A stretch of 64,000 nt of DNA from Crambe crambe (lineage: Eukaryota > Porifera > Demospongiae > Poecilosclerida > Crambeidae): positions 4,278,001 through 4,342,000 of the forward strand of contig OZ004591.1 in assembly GCA_963924555.1 (NCBI GenBank), read 5' to 3'. Below the pieces are notes generated by a model. The model did not search any database and was not told where the DNA came from. It was given only the letters and a program-made list of their open reading frames with translations. This document shows positions 22,053 through 37,466 of this stretch, in pieces. How positions within the stretch are numbered: the stretch's first letter is position 1; the number at the start of each line of letters is the position of its first letter. Made by a program: the position numbers and the translations under genes.

Positions 22053-22831
22053 TTTGCTCGAGCCCCACCCACTATCAAGAAAGTCACGCCCACCGCATTT
22101 TATACAATGTATTTCATCTCCTAAAAAACTATCAAGGATCTCTTTGATTTCAGGCACAGAAAGTCTATATAAGTGACTCCTTCCTACTGCCCTGCCCCCC
22201 TTGTCCTCCTTTAGGAGTCTTCTGAAGAATATCTCACTCTTATCCTTTTGCTTGCACACAACCAACTAGAAAAGGAGATAGATAGAAAATTGCTGAGTCA
22301 AATACATCAATCATACCATTATCAAGGGGAAATTTGCTGCCAATAATTTGACATAAACTTTTTAGCTTTGTTATGTACATCAAACCATACACTTCTGACT
22401 TGCTCACCTTCAGGAAGTGTTGCCTTGAGGCCTGGAGCTGGTCCAAAACACCCCTCACCCGAAAGGACAAAGGATTGTCCAGTGCAGGGAGAGCATGCTA
22501 AACAACAAAGAATTCCACAATCCACATGACCTGATAAGACACAAGATGTGGGTACTCACAATTTCAGTATTGATCTGAGCTAGTGAGGGTACACCAAACA
22601 CCTTCTGGACAGAGTCGGTTGGAAATTGCTGTCCTATCCACATCACCATCACCAGACCATTCTCTATACGAATATACAACCATACATAATTCAAATTATA
22701 AGTCACGCCACCAAACAAGGTAAATACAGTGGAAGCTCCATAAACCTCTCAAATTCAACAAAGGACAATCTAAAAGTACCTCTGTATATGAAATAACTTC
22801 CAAAAGAGGACAACCTCATCCATTAATCCAC

Positions 22832-22864
22832 ATGTATGTATGTATGTATGTATGTATGTATGTC
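22832..22864. repeat. (TATG)n microsatellite, unit 1
   Basis: About eight TATG units in a SEC24 intron. The same site is longer in unit 2 (about 36968-37025, split by a retroposon) and unit 3 (about 46246-46290). Confidence 0.9.
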
Positions 22865-25628
22865 TAGAACTTACCAATGATGTAAAAACCTTGCCCTGTA
22901 CATCTCATTAGAGGAGGAAGACCCTTCTCATTGGTATCTAGATCAGAGGGGAACTTGTAAGCATGGAAACCCCTTACCAAAGCAAACATCCTTGGATAAA
23001 TGAAAGGACCCACTAAGTTAGTGGACATGTTCAAAAGACAGTGCATCATCCAACACTTCTCGTCAATACTCACAATAGGAGCTGAGGAAACAGGAAAACT
23101 AAAATAATCACTGATCATAAAACATCGGCAAAATGGAGTCAATTATACTTCTAATGCTTGACATTCAGCCAGCATTTTTTAATGGCAGAGTCCTCAAATT
23201 GGAATGTAAGGACAAGGGTGCATTAATTAGATTGTCTCCCACACTCATAATATTTTTAAAGAGCTTATATGTAAAAGGGCCACTTCTGTATAGCAGCCAC
23301 TTAGTTTAATTCCAAGTATGACTGATCTTACTAGCCTGTGGACTCACATGATAAGGGGGCATCTGACTTGGGGAGACAGTTGGCGTACATGGGGAGGAGT
23401 TTGAGGCTCTCGGTGTAGGAGACTGACTGGAGCAGTGCTTACGGTAGCAGGAGAGGATGACTGCACATTGGTGAGTGAAACTCCCACGGATGCTCTTGTA
23501 TGTCATGCCCAAGGAAGCATTCATGACTGCAAGTTGGGAAGGAAAGACCGTCACACTGAACTGCTACATTAAAGACTACACCCACTATCTGGGAAGACTG
23601 GATGTTGAGAATTGACAGTAAATTGCTATAGGCTATATCAATGTCAAACCATGATTAACAACTTTATGCAGAAATGGTCACTACTTTTAAATTTGTTCAA
23701 TGTTGAAAGCACTTAGAAAAAGGACGACAGATCACTTCGTAATCACCAAGCCACTGTCTCTGTGACTTTACTTCCTCTAAATGAAAGAATAACTTACTGC
23801 TCTTGGAGAGGAAATTAATGAGAGTGTCAATCTCACAGCTCCTGTAGATATCTGGAAACTTGAAGGAGCAGTTGAGGCACACACAACCTTCGCCAACCGT
23901 ACACATCAGTATACAAGCAGAGCAGTCTGGTAAAGGGTAGAATAATCATAAACAGTGACACAATGGTCTAAATAATGCCCATCTCACTGCTGCATTGGTC
24001 CAACAAAAAAATTGTACTGTAGTACACTGAGCTGTGCATTATTTAGACCTCTTAATCAATATGGTCCATTCTGCATTCACGCTGAGGACTATATGGGAGC
24101 ATGGGAAAACACAGTACCTGGAAGAAAGCCATCTCATCATCTCTGAGTTTGTCATCATGTTTGATCTCCACAGCAACAGCTTTGTCACAGTCGATATTGC
24201 CCATTTCTATGTCTGTAGTGTTGCTCATGTAGAAAGCACCGTAGAACCCTGTCGGTCTGAGTCCAGTACTGGAACGGACCCTCATCACACAGTCAAAGCC
24301 AGTTGGACGACTAAGGCTATGTTTCAAATCATCCATCAAACAGTCTCCAGCTCTATTTGACTGCACAGCACAAAAGTACAAACATAGTGAATTAAAAATT
24401 GAAACTTCAGTAAAATCTTACCTTAAAGATACTTACAGGTACAAAATGTATAACTTTAGCATCTACAAAGATAGTTTTTTCCAATAGTATACTAGACCCA
24501 TGCCTTCAACGTTCAAGGTATTATGTAAAGTCACATGGCCAACTGAGAGAGACTGACCAGAAAGTTGTTGTAGTAATGAATTTCCCCTCCAGTGGAGGCA
24601 GCAAAGGACCCCAATGTGGCCACGTCACAGTAGGAGCTTGGGAATAGGAACAGCATCACTCCCATTCCATACCTGACACACTCCTCTGCCAGTTTCTGGT
24701 AGGGGGAACTGGCTGGGTTCAACAGGGTCTAAAGTCAGTGAGTGTCAGAATAATGATCACATACCTATGGTATTTGTAAAGTTTTAACTCTATTAGAAGA
24801 GTCTGAGTGTGTGTATAAGTTGTGGTATGACTCCTATGGTCTGGATGACAGTTTAGGTGACAGGGCAATATGATTGATACAAGTTGGTTGGCAGTATCAG
24901 TCTATCTATCACCCTTGCTTGCTTCAGTGATGAATAGTGGTCATGCTATACTAGATTTATAAGGGCAGTGCTTTGATTGTCAGTCTACTTACTTACCTTC
25001 TCTTTGTCAGTGCTTTGTGTCCAGTCGATTCTTGAGCATACCTGTGGCCTGGGCAGAGGGGAGAGAGGAATGGAACACAAAGAAACGTCCATTTTTCCCT
25101 GCAGCTTTCAGGGCCTCCATTCCAGAGCGAACCACTGGCTCAAGGGCCTCGTTGAATGAAAAGATATCAGGAAGCTGAGACAGCAAACTGAATCAAGAAA
25201 AAGAGCGAGTTAGCGTAGTGCCCTCTGACCTTATTCTGAGGGAACAGTAATGGATCAACATAATAAAGGAGGGGATGGAACAGTCAAACTGATTGATTCA
25301 TGAGACAAAACAAAACAAAACATACACAAAAAGAATAGGCACTTCCAAAGTGAAAATGACCCCCTCAATCAAGTTATCCCTTGACTCAATACCTGAGGCT
25401 AATTCCCGATTAGTCCAGCCAAATTTTTCCTTTGTTTGGTCCAAATCCTTATTTGATTATTGATAATACTGCCTTATTTCAGGTATTGCTGAACTCACCT
25501 CATTTTGAGGGTCATTGGCAAAGGCCTGGATGACAAAACCCATGGGGATCCTGCAGCCATTGAGCAGGTCCTTGGAGCAGGGAACTGTGTACATGGTGGA
25601 ACGCATGTAGCGAGGGCTTACATTCCCT

Positions 25629-25738
25629 GCACAAAGAGAGGGAAAGGGGGAGGGGGAGATAGAGGAGGGGAGGGGAGGGGGAGGGGGAGATAGAGGAGGG
25701 GAGGGGAGGGGGAGATAGAGGAGGGGAGGGGAGTTAAG
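25629..25738. repeat. purine-rich minisatellite before a SEC24 splice acceptor
   Basis: G/A-only tract on the plus strand with about three copies of GGGGGAGATAGAGGAGGGG and several runs of four or five G. On the minus (coding) strand it is a C/T tract immediately before the acceptor TTTGTGCAG of the NVSPRYMRS exon, so it is an expanded polypyrimidine tract. The G runs could form a quadruplex. Other units lack this exon in this form. Confidence 0.8.
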
Positions 25739-26469
25739 ATAAAAGACAGCTGAGTAATCCCAGCTGTTTGATAGGACAAGGGGCCATTCTAAATTGACCT
25801 GGTCATGTCCTTCTGGCAACTCATGAGGAGAGAATTGTCCCATGGGATCAGGTGGCATAACAGGACCTGGGGATCCGTGCTGTCCTGGCACCCCCAGATC
25901 TGGGGGTCACTTGTTATTGTCCTGGCATAGGACCAGGTTGACCAGGCATACTTGTAGTATACATCACTACAGAGAGAAATTCCTGAGTCAATAATAATTA
26001 TAGATGGCACCAAACTTAATGAACTATGTTAACATGCATTCAATGTTACAGTGAAACTCAATAGTCTAATCAGACCACCTCTATTATGACACACTACTCA
26101 ATCCACAGTGAAGCACACTACCCTGCACATACTTGCTCCCAACCCACACCACATGGTCACAATTGTAAACACTATACCAGGAACCCTTACAAGGAAGAAT
26201 CAGGATTTTAAAAATCATTAAAACCATGAAAAGTAGACTCCACGAAGATTTCCAGCTCTAAAATTACTGTTCACTTATGTGAAAGGTGTCTGTATTCTTA
26301 CCATGGGAGTCAGTGAAGGTATCTTGATATGATATTTAGAGAGTCCACAATGGTTGCACTACAATACACTCTAGTCTTTATGATAATTTGTGGATATAAT
26401 AATTATCTCTATAAAACATTGGCTGAAATGTCAAGTACAACAGTACAATAGAGAATGGTTTTTGATATT

Positions 26470-27010
26470 GACTCACATGATAAGAGCAAAGGGCATCTGA
26501 CTTGAAGAGACAGTTGGGTTCACACGGGGAGGAGTCGGGGGGAATGAATTGTCTTGCAGGAGACTGACTGGAGCAGTGCTTACGATAGCAGGAGAGGATG
26601 ACTGCACATTGGTGAGTGAAACTCTCATGGATGTTCTTGCACATCATGTCAAGGGAAGCATTCATGACTGTGTGAAAGAGAACCATACATAATATTTCAT
26701 CATCACACCACTGAAAAAAAGGGAATGTTATGGTACGTCCATTCAATGCTAGTGCAATTAAGACAACCAATGGTCTGAGGTAAACTCAAATAACAATTCT
26801 GATCACTTTTCATGATGTGACCATGATCACTCCTTGATTTGTTGTAAACCATTGAGAAAGGAAATATTTAGACATCAGAGGCTTCAAAGCACACGAGGGT
26901 AGCTCCATGAAAGGTCTTACCATTTGAAAATTCTCATCCATGTATGGGGGGACGTCCTTGACTTGGAGGAACAGTTGATGGCAAGGTTGTGCACATACAG
27001 CCTTCACTGA
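26470..27010 (-). pseudogene. SEC24: second SEC24 fragment at the unit 1 / unit 2 boundary
   Basis: A repeat of exons already present at 23.3-23.9 kb: RLYVHNLAINCSSK-like sequence near 26950-27005 and ESFTHQCAVILSCYRKHCSSQ near 26570-26660. The exon sense and order match SEC24, but neighbours are absent and the frame changes after CSSQSPAR. This block begins the type of SEC24 remnant seen at 39.1-39.6 and 47.9-48.4 kb, so it marks a duplication breakpoint. Confidence 0.75.
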
Positions 27011-27059
27011 CAGTATACATAGCCAACCCTATGGTAAGAAGTAGACCATGCTAGACTAG

Positions 27060-27980
27060 GACTGTATCAATGGGAGCACGGGAATACATAGTGGGTCCTG
27101 ACACTGTATGACATAACTCTCACGTACACTAGGGATGGAAGTGTTACACATAATGTACCTGAAAGAAAGACAACTCATCACTTCTGAGTGCATGCTCAAT
27201 CCAGGTCAGACATTTTCATTTTCGACCAGTGTTAAGACAGTTCTAGCATGTTGGATGGTACTATCAGACTCACAGAGATAGGACAGGAAGACTTTTCAAC
27301 CAACTAAAGAGCTGGCTTCATAGCGACCCTTTACCAACAAAATTTCCTGTACGGGGTCGTCACGACACCAGACTCGACTGCATCTAGCTAGCTAGCTAGC
27401 TAGCTAGCTAGCTAGCTATACTATGGCGCGGCGGATACTCTCTTAGTGTAAACGCCTTACCAAACAGAACATGATCTGACTCAAGAGTTTTAGTGCCACC
27501 GAAAGTAATCTGCATAATTGTCTCCATGAATACCTGAGGACACCCACCAATTTTCCATTAGAACCTGTTGGCTGAAGTGACAGAGCATAATACTCAACAG
27601 TTCAAGATCCAAGAGTGCAATCATATGATATGATGACGACTGGAGTCATCTGCCAATGGCATGATGTAGCTGAGGTGAGCAATTATAGGGCTTGCTCCTG
27701 GCAGTTGTACACCAGTATATGGGGTTCACAATAACAGGTTTGTCATAGGACATTAATTTTATTTATTTATTCTGTCCTTCTCTGGCCAAAATTGCTCTAA
27801 TCAGATCCAGACAATAATTATAGTGCATGCCTTGATAGGAGTAGCACTGGGTGAAACTTCAAAGTTACTGATTACCTCATGTGCTTAATATCACCACCCC
27901 TTTAGATGAAAACATTCCCTTACTTTTTTTAGCATTGTATCACTGATTTAGACTGATTGTGAGTTGTATGAAGCAATCAT
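27060..27980. other. inter-unit linker with decayed MCM7-like scraps
   Basis: No gene. The linker recurs before each later MCM7 copy (39.6-40.3, 48.4-49.3 and 61.1-61.7 kb) with many indels. Around 27600-27670 the bases TTCAAGATCCAAGAGTGCAA and a following GACTGGAGTCATCTGCCAAT resemble fragments of MCM7 exons (ELKIQEHND and VTGVYLPMA), suggesting an older decayed copy. Small open frames in this linker change frame from copy to copy and are not genes. Confidence 0.5.
27384..27418. repeat. (GCTA)n microsatellite
   Basis: About eight and a half CTAG/GCTA tetranucleotide units, absent from the equivalent position of the other three linkers. Self-complementary, so it can fold. Confidence 0.9.
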
Positions 27981-27982
27981 AG

Positions 27983-30856
<2,874 letters not shown>

Positions 30857-31018
30857 CATGGATAGGCAGACATTATGAACGTTATAAAGCTTCCAGTTAC
30901 ACCAACTTTTTAAAAGAAACATTTTGAAATAACTTTGTTGATAAAAATACTGTTAACTTTCAAAACCTATACATAAAAACAACTAAACTAACTTTTTTTG
31001 TGTGTATGTGTTCAGAGT

Positions 31019-34000
31019 TCACTCGAATGTTTGGATATTGACCAGGAGTTCAGCAGCTGAGGGTCTGTTGTCTTTGTCTTGCTGAATGCATCGTCGGATC
31101 AAGTCCACCCAGTGCTGGTCTTGGATGAATGCTATCAACCGCTCGCGAGCTGAGACTTCAGGGAATCGACAAGTGCACATCTCGACAAGGAGCACCCCAA
31201 AACTGAAGATGTCCATCTTGGGGGACTGGAGGGAAGGGTTGTGTGCCTCTGGGGCGGCATACACAGGAGAACCTGGTCCCACAGTCTGCAGTTGCTGCTG
31301 GAAGTTGACTGAACCATAATCGGTGACTTTAGCTCTCCAGTGATTGGAAGGCAGAGGCTCAAGGAGGACATTGGCACTGCTGATGTCGCGATGAACGATT
31401 GGGTCTGGCTGTATCAGGTGGAGATAGTTGAGGGCTCTGGCCACATCTAAACTGATGGAAGTCAGTTGATGTGCTGACATGTGGAAATCTTCCTTCTCCA
31501 TTTCTCTCCTCAAACTAGTTGGCATTAGCTCCATCAATATCACCATGCCTTCATCCATGCAGGCTCCAATAAACAGCACCAAATTAGGATGTCGGATTCT
31601 GGAAGCCATGTCCATCTCTCGCATGAAGAGATCTTGATAGTAGCCAGTCCTGATGGACTTGTAAAGCATCTTGGCAGCAACTTTGACTCCTCTGAATCTT
31701 GCAACCTTCACTTCTCCCCAGCCTCCTCCTCCCAAACTCTCTTCTGTGATGTCTATTTCTCTCCTCTGCACCACCCAATGCCTCTCATTACCTCTGCTTT
31801 CTGCCTCCCTCGTATGCTGCTGCTCAGTTTGTTGAGTAGCTCGCTCATCAACTTCATGTGCTCTTCTTTCTGCTTCATGCATTCTTCTCTCTGCTTCAGT
31901 AGCTCGCTCTTCAACCATGTGCACTCTCCTTTCAGCTTCACGTGTTCTCATCTCAGCTTCTATAACCCTCTGCTCTGCTTCTTTTATATGTTGTTCAGAT
32001 GCTTGTGCTTCCTTGGCTCGATCAGACTCTATAAATGCACCATGAAGATTAAAATGAAGAAAAAAGCTACATCCTTATACCCAGAAATAAGAAATGGAGG
32101 GGAGGAAGGGTTTGTCTAAAGTGATTTGCAGCCAGCCTCATTCCCAGGCGCTTTACCTCCAATTCTGTTATGTATAGGGGACGAAGCTAATTTACAGCCA
32201 TTCTTTTCTACTTTCTATTCCTTAAAAAGTAACTTCTTATACCAAAAATAATCAGAGGATATAATTCATAATGACGCTTTCTAAATTGTAATTTGTTGAA
32301 AATTCTAATTATTTAGCTAGAAGCCTTAATTTTCCACTTCCCTGACGTCAGACATACCTGCCAATACTCTTTCCTCGGCTATGTGCAGTCTTTTTTCAGC
32401 TTCTCTGACTCGTTCAGCTGCTTGTACCTCCCTTGCTAGTTGATCAGACTCTGAAAGCAAATTTAAGAATAATTAAGTATGTTGCCTCTTTGAATACTGA
32501 TTCAAATATTTGACCAATGAGATATTAGTTTCATTCTTATATGGGGTAAGGGTTATACCTGCAGATCTTCTCCTCTCTGCTTCTATAGCAGCCCTCTTCT
32601 CTGCTTCTGCAGATCTCTCCTCAGCTGTGTGCATTCTTCTTTCAGCTTCACGTCCTCTCCTCTCTGCTTCTGTGACTCGTTCTTCAGCTAACCGTGCTCT
32701 TTCTTCCATTTCCGCAATCATATTCTCTGCTTCTTTAGCTCGTTGCTCAGCTGTTTGTGCTCTTTCTGTTTCCCTGGCTATTTGTTCTATAGGTTAACCA
32801 TATAACAAGTGAATAATATAGCATCAATGTCAATAGTAAATCTACAAATATTGGTCAATGAGTATATAACTACTCTCTCTCATTGATAGGAGAAATTAAT
32901 TGGCCAGCATGAAGCTACATAATTATACAGAAAAATGATTCTACATACAAAGTACTTACCATTTGATATTCTCTCTGCTTCTGTAGCTCTTTCCTCAGCT
33001 GTGTGCAGCCTCCTTTCAGTATCACCAGACCTCCTCTCTGCTTCCCTTGCTCGTTGTTCAGCTTCACGTGCTCTTCTCTCTGCCTCTGTGACTCGATTTA
33101 ACTCTACAGAGGAAGATGATAATTAGCTACAACAATGATGTCTAGGATACTGAGTCCATGCAGCTACCTGTTGATAATCTCCTCTCTGCTTCTGTAGCTC
33201 TCTCTTCAGCTATGTGCACTCTCCTTTCAGCTTCACGCACATGATTGGATTCTATTAGGAGAAATGCAGTAATGAGTTATTAGAGTTATTTAGCTACACC
33301 TAACCATACCTGCTGACATTCTCCTCTCAGCGACTCTTTCTTCAAGATCCCTCACTATTTTATCCCTTCCAACCACATCCACTGGTCTTGCTGCTGCTGC
33401 ACTCTGAGCCATTTGACTCATCTTCACCATTTTCTCCCTGATCCTCTCACTTGTCCCTCGCTGGCTATTGTCAGCTACATCTGTCAGCACCCACTCTCCA
33501 GTGAGGGACTGCAACTCTGCAAAACAACAAGCATTGTGAAAGTGAAACTGCCTCCTATTAGGAGATATTGAAATTTTTGACCATTGAATGATTAATCAGC
33601 ATGACATGTAGTGTATCATTACATCATTATTTAACAATGAGCAATTGAATAGTACTATGAGATACTTTCCTTCAATGTTGCTAAAGGAATGCAGATATTC
33701 TTCATTCTAGTGATCTGATCTACAGACAACATTAATTAGCGGTTCAGCAAGTGAGCTGATCATGACTCATTGTGTATTCAGTCAGTGGAAAAGCTGACTC
33801 TCAGGTGATATGAATCCATCCAGACAGTTACATAACTATGTACATGTAGGAAACTGTAATTTTTACCACAAAGCACTTACACTTACTGACAAAATGCTGT
33901 ACAGTCAATCATGTTTGCCTATTGCATTAATGCACATGCTGGACACTACTAATCATGACAGACCACCTGGTGAATTTAGAGTGTAGACCTAGATGAGTCA

Positions 34001-36114
34001 TGAGCTATAAATAACTAGAACTAGTTATAAAGAGTTAAATAAGTACATGTCAAAATTAACATTGCACTTTGTCCTAGTAGTATAATAAAAGGAGCCTCAC
34101 CAAATCGTAGCACAGTGGTCATGGACAACTTCTTGAAGTCATCATATGTCTTATAACTCTCTGGCCACTCAGGACTACCACCAAACATGACAACCTCTGT
34201 CATTCCTGGACTGATAGTAGAGGCAGCAGCACAATGCCCAAATCTAGACTGGAGACTTGGAACTTGGACCTGCACATCATGCATGTATTTAAATATACAC
34301 CTGTACACAACACTTGAACAGGACAGCTGAGCTGAGTGGATATCAGCTACAGCAAAGTATGGACACATGTCTATTGTTTGATGGAGCACGTTTGGAATAC
34401 TCTCATCATTATGACACAGTTCAGGTGAGGTATTGAGCTTGTCACTCAGTAAATCACATTCCCTTACCTCTTTCCACTTCCTTGAGTCTAGATCCAATAT
34501 CCACACATCACTTAGTGCCACACTATTAGCATCACGTCCCCCAGTCACTAAAAGTTTAGGGTTGTCCCCACCATAGCCCAAACAGACTGCAACATGAAAA
34601 CTTCTTTTCACTGGACGAGGTACTCCTTCCTGATGGTCAAGTTTACTCCAGTGCTGCATAAAGGTACACAATAGGGAGAAAATCTATCAATCAAACAATT
34701 GTATGGAGGATAGCTATGGCACTTATTATTACCAAAAATGGCACATTTTAATCCTTATTATTCATCCATACATCTCACCATAGTGGTCAAGTCTAAGATA
34801 AATGCATCATTACTCTTCCCTATACCAGGCTGGTAACCCCCAAACAACACTGCATGGTGGCCATCAATCATGGTAAAGGAGAAAGAAGCACAGGGAGGTG
34901 GCCTTGTCCCACTGACATTTGGGGAGGACCATGTACCTGCAATGGATTCATAGAAATATCTGTTACGTAGTAACTGAGTCTTAAATGGAGTACAGTATAT
35001 GTACAGATCGTGAAATGAAGTATTACTTCATCAGAACGATGACACTGATGACTGCATCTTTATAGTGAGATCTTCCAGAACTAACAGGTATAGAGGGAAG
35101 GAGGTGTCTGGTCGAACTCTTACAATTGAATTGTTCTGGCCTGGGTACGAGGCTAGGAAGGGCTATGGAATTTTGCATGAGGATTGTACTGTTAGTACCA
35201 TGTCATAGTCAGTGAGGTATAGATAAGATGCAATGGAATGTGATACATTGCAATAGTTAACTAGTTATAAACTGCAATGGATTTGTCATCCATAAAGACA
35301 GTCTCCTATAGATAAACAGATCCCTGTCTCAAACAACCTATCACTACATGATATGATACGCCTTATGCTTAGCTGAAGTTCTTGAAGTGGCTGGTGCAAC
35401 TTAGAACAAGCCGGTAACATGTATATCCCAGTTAAGAAGTGAATGTGTGATATTATTAATCATACTCAAGTGATGTCTGCTCCCTGCCTTGAATAGGTCC
35501 CATCATGTTTTAAACTTTTCCCCAGTACCTAAACCTTCAGATTTTTCAGATAATGTATTTATTGTGTGAGATCACAATAATAATGATGCTCTCTCACCTT
35601 TTTGGGGGTCAAAGGTGTGCATCTCATTAGTCCACCCTTGTCCATCAGTATAACTATTATTCCTTACAAAGTCTGCTCCTGACTGGGTGGGGCCTGATGG
35701 GATGCCATACCCACCAAACAATACACATTTCTCTCCCCACACAACCATACCACAGTTCACCTTCTTCATTGGACTGTCAGCACTGTGTGGTGCCAATTCC
35801 CTCCATGATGACGTCCTAGTGTTGAACTCATATAGAGATCCATAATATGACTGTCCATCAGTCCCTCCATACATGTATATGTTATGTCCTGAAGATGCAC
35901 AGGCACCACTGTAGAGCCAAGGGGGAGGGTCTCCTTTAGTTGTCTTTCTAGTCCAAGTCTCAAGGTAGGGATCGAAACTCTCAATGGACACTATCTTTTT
36001 CTCTTTACTGGTAGAAAAATCTTCAGTACGTCCTCCCCACATATAGATCTGTCCATCGACGGAAGAAAAGTAGGGATTGAATCGAGGAAAGGGCTCGTAG
36101 AGAGGCACTGCCAT
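31019..36114 (-). CDS. Kelch propeller - coiled coil - TKL-type protein kinase, unit 2 (reference copy)
   Basis: Exons on the minus strand: 36114-35598, 34936-34779, 34653-34468, 34269-34101, 33516-33310, 33251-33168, 33103-32960, 32786-32559, 32450-32358 and 32028-31019. All have GT-AG borders and sum to 2796 bp, that is 931 residues plus stop. Residues 1-343 form six Kelch blades (MWGG, MYGG, LFGG, LFGG, VTGG, MFGG). Residues about 344-690 are charged heptads such as REAERRVHIAEERATEAERR. The kinase covers about 690-931: GGGGWGEV near 695, VAAK lysine near 715, helix-C Glu (REMDM) near 733, HRDISSAN Asp near 810, TDYG Asp near 832 and APE near 855. All catalytic residues are present, with DYG in place of DFG. 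TKL assignment rests on HPNLVLFIGAC and HRDISSANVLL. Partner, substrate and role are unknown. Confidence 0.92.
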
Positions 36115-36211
36115 TTTGCACGAGCCCCACCCACCTATCTAGAATGTCACGCCCACAGCATTTATACAATGTAGCTATAATAACTAAAAATTGATAAAAA
36201 GACTGTCAAGA
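36115..36211 (-). promoter_or_regulatory. 97-bp gap between SEC24 stop and Kelch-kinase start
   Basis: In unit 2 the SEC24 frame ends naturally (TDFLCQIHHEIKQILS, TGA at 36212) only 97 bases before the Kelch ATG at 36114, on the same strand. Any dedicated promoter must lie in this gap or inside SEC24 3' sequence. No TATA or initiator match was convincing; the assignment is positional only. Confidence 0.3.
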
Positions 36212-36967
36212 TCAAGACAGGATCTGTTTGATTTCATGATGGATCTGGCACAGAAAGTCTGTATAAGTGACTCCTTCCCACTGCCCTGCCCCCTTGTCCT
36301 CCTTTAGGAGTCTTCTGAAGAATATCTCACTCTTATCCTTTTGTTTGCACACAACCAACTAGAAAAGGAGATAGATAGAAAATTGCTAAGTCAAATACAT
36401 GAATCATACATTATCAAGGGAAAATTTGCTGCCAATAATTTGACATAAACTTTTTAGCTTTGTTATGTACATCAAACCATACACTTCTGACTTGCTCACC
36501 TTCAGGCAGTGTTGCCTTGAGGCCTGGAGCTGGTCCAAAACACCCCTCACCCGAAAGGACAAAGGATTGTCCAGTGCAGGGAGAGCATGCTAAACAACAA
36601 AGAATTCCACAATCCACATGACCTGATAAGACACAAGATGTGGGTACTCACAATTTCAGTATTGATCTGAGCTAGTGAGGGTACACCAAACACCTTCTGG
36701 ACAGAGTCGGTTGGAAATTGCTGTCCTATCCACATCACCATCACCAGACCATTCTCTATATGAATATACAACCATACATAATTCACATTATAAGTCACAC
36801 CACCAAACAAGGTAAATACAGTGGAAGCTCCATAAAGGACACTCCAAATTAGGACAAACCTCTCAAACTCAAGAAAGGACAATCTAAAAGTACCTCTGTA
36901 TATGAAATAACTTCCAAAAGAGGACAACCTCTCTACAAAGGGGTCCTAAGTGTGTCCATTAGTCCAC

Positions 36968-36998
<31 letters not shown>

Positions 36999-37025
36999 TG
37001 TATGTATGTATGTATGTATGTATGT
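36968..37025. repeat. (TATG)n microsatellite, unit 2 left part
   Basis: About 14 tetranucleotide units. The repeat resumes at about 37467-37498 after the retroposon, so it was the insertion site. Confidence 0.92.
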
Positions 37026-37466
37026 GGGGGTCAGTACTTGTAAGTACTATAGATCAGTGCCTCCCCGTGGTGACCCCTGGGCAGTTGTTACTTGTGACAG
37101 CTGGCTGAAGCTGATAAAAAGCACTTTTGGTTGTACTTGTTTGAGCACTGGATGCCGAATGATGGCATCACTCAATTCTCGTCAAGAATGCTCTCCTGTG
37201 GAGGCTTTGCACACCTCTCAGGGTGGGAGGTCTTTTGGTGCACGTAGAGCAGGTCAAGTGCAGAATTCTGATGTGTGGGTTCTAGCTTCATGGAATGTGA
37301 GAACATTGTTAGATGTGGAAGGGGCAATTGAGACTGCTAGGCAGAGGTGGTTTGGCTCTCCATACATGTCATGGGAGCTAGAGAGGTGGAAAAATGCTTT
37401 GACCTTGCTGCCCTAAGGGCTTGCATGACTGAGAAATGGCAGTAATACAGAAGAAGAAGAAGAAGA
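37026..37466 (+). mobile_element. short non-LTR retroposon with LINE 5' and 3' ends fused
   Basis: An open frame includes SDVWVLASWNVRTLLDVEGA, the start of an APE-type endonuclease domain as found in several LINE families. Within 100 bases it passes to ERWKNALTLLP and a 3' end TGAGAAATGGCAGTAATACA with a (GAA)n tail. The whole reverse transcriptase and most of the endonuclease are missing, so this is an internally deleted, non-autonomous derivative. It lies inside the TATG microsatellite and is absent from the same site in units 1 and 3, so it inserted after the duplication. Confidence 0.72.

Larger units (their letters stand above)
22140..25980 (-). pseudogene. SEC24: SEC24C/D-like COPII cargo adaptor, partial and broken, unit 1
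   Basis: Exons in genomic order: a Pro/Gly-rich N-terminal piece (25740-25950, frame broken), NVSPRYMRSTMYTVPCSKDL (25510-25626), LLSQLPDIFSFNEALEPVV to MLKNR (about 25020-25190), YQKLAEECVRYGMGVMLFLF (about 24550-24730), GFDCVMRVRSSTGLRPTGFYGAFYMSNTTD (about 24120-24360), CEIDTLINFLSKS (about 23800-23930), SFTHQCAVILSCYRKHCSS (about 23340-23530), FIYPRMFALVRG (about 22880-23080), ENGLVMVMWIGQQFPTDSVQ (about 22560-22660), DNPLSFRVRGVLDQLQASRQ (about 22410-22500) and KQKDKSEIFFRRLLKEDKGG (about 22185-22262). The exons for the zinc finger and the start of the trunk domain are missing, and an extra G near 22196-22201 plus an 11-bp loss destroys the normal C-terminus. SEC24 binds cargo in the COPII coat; this copy is not functional as read. 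Confidence 0.85.

Noticed and set aside
36952-37100. Repeated MYVC peptide from the TATG microsatellite
   Set aside because: Translation of a tetranucleotide repeat; the array differs in length between units and lies in an intron.
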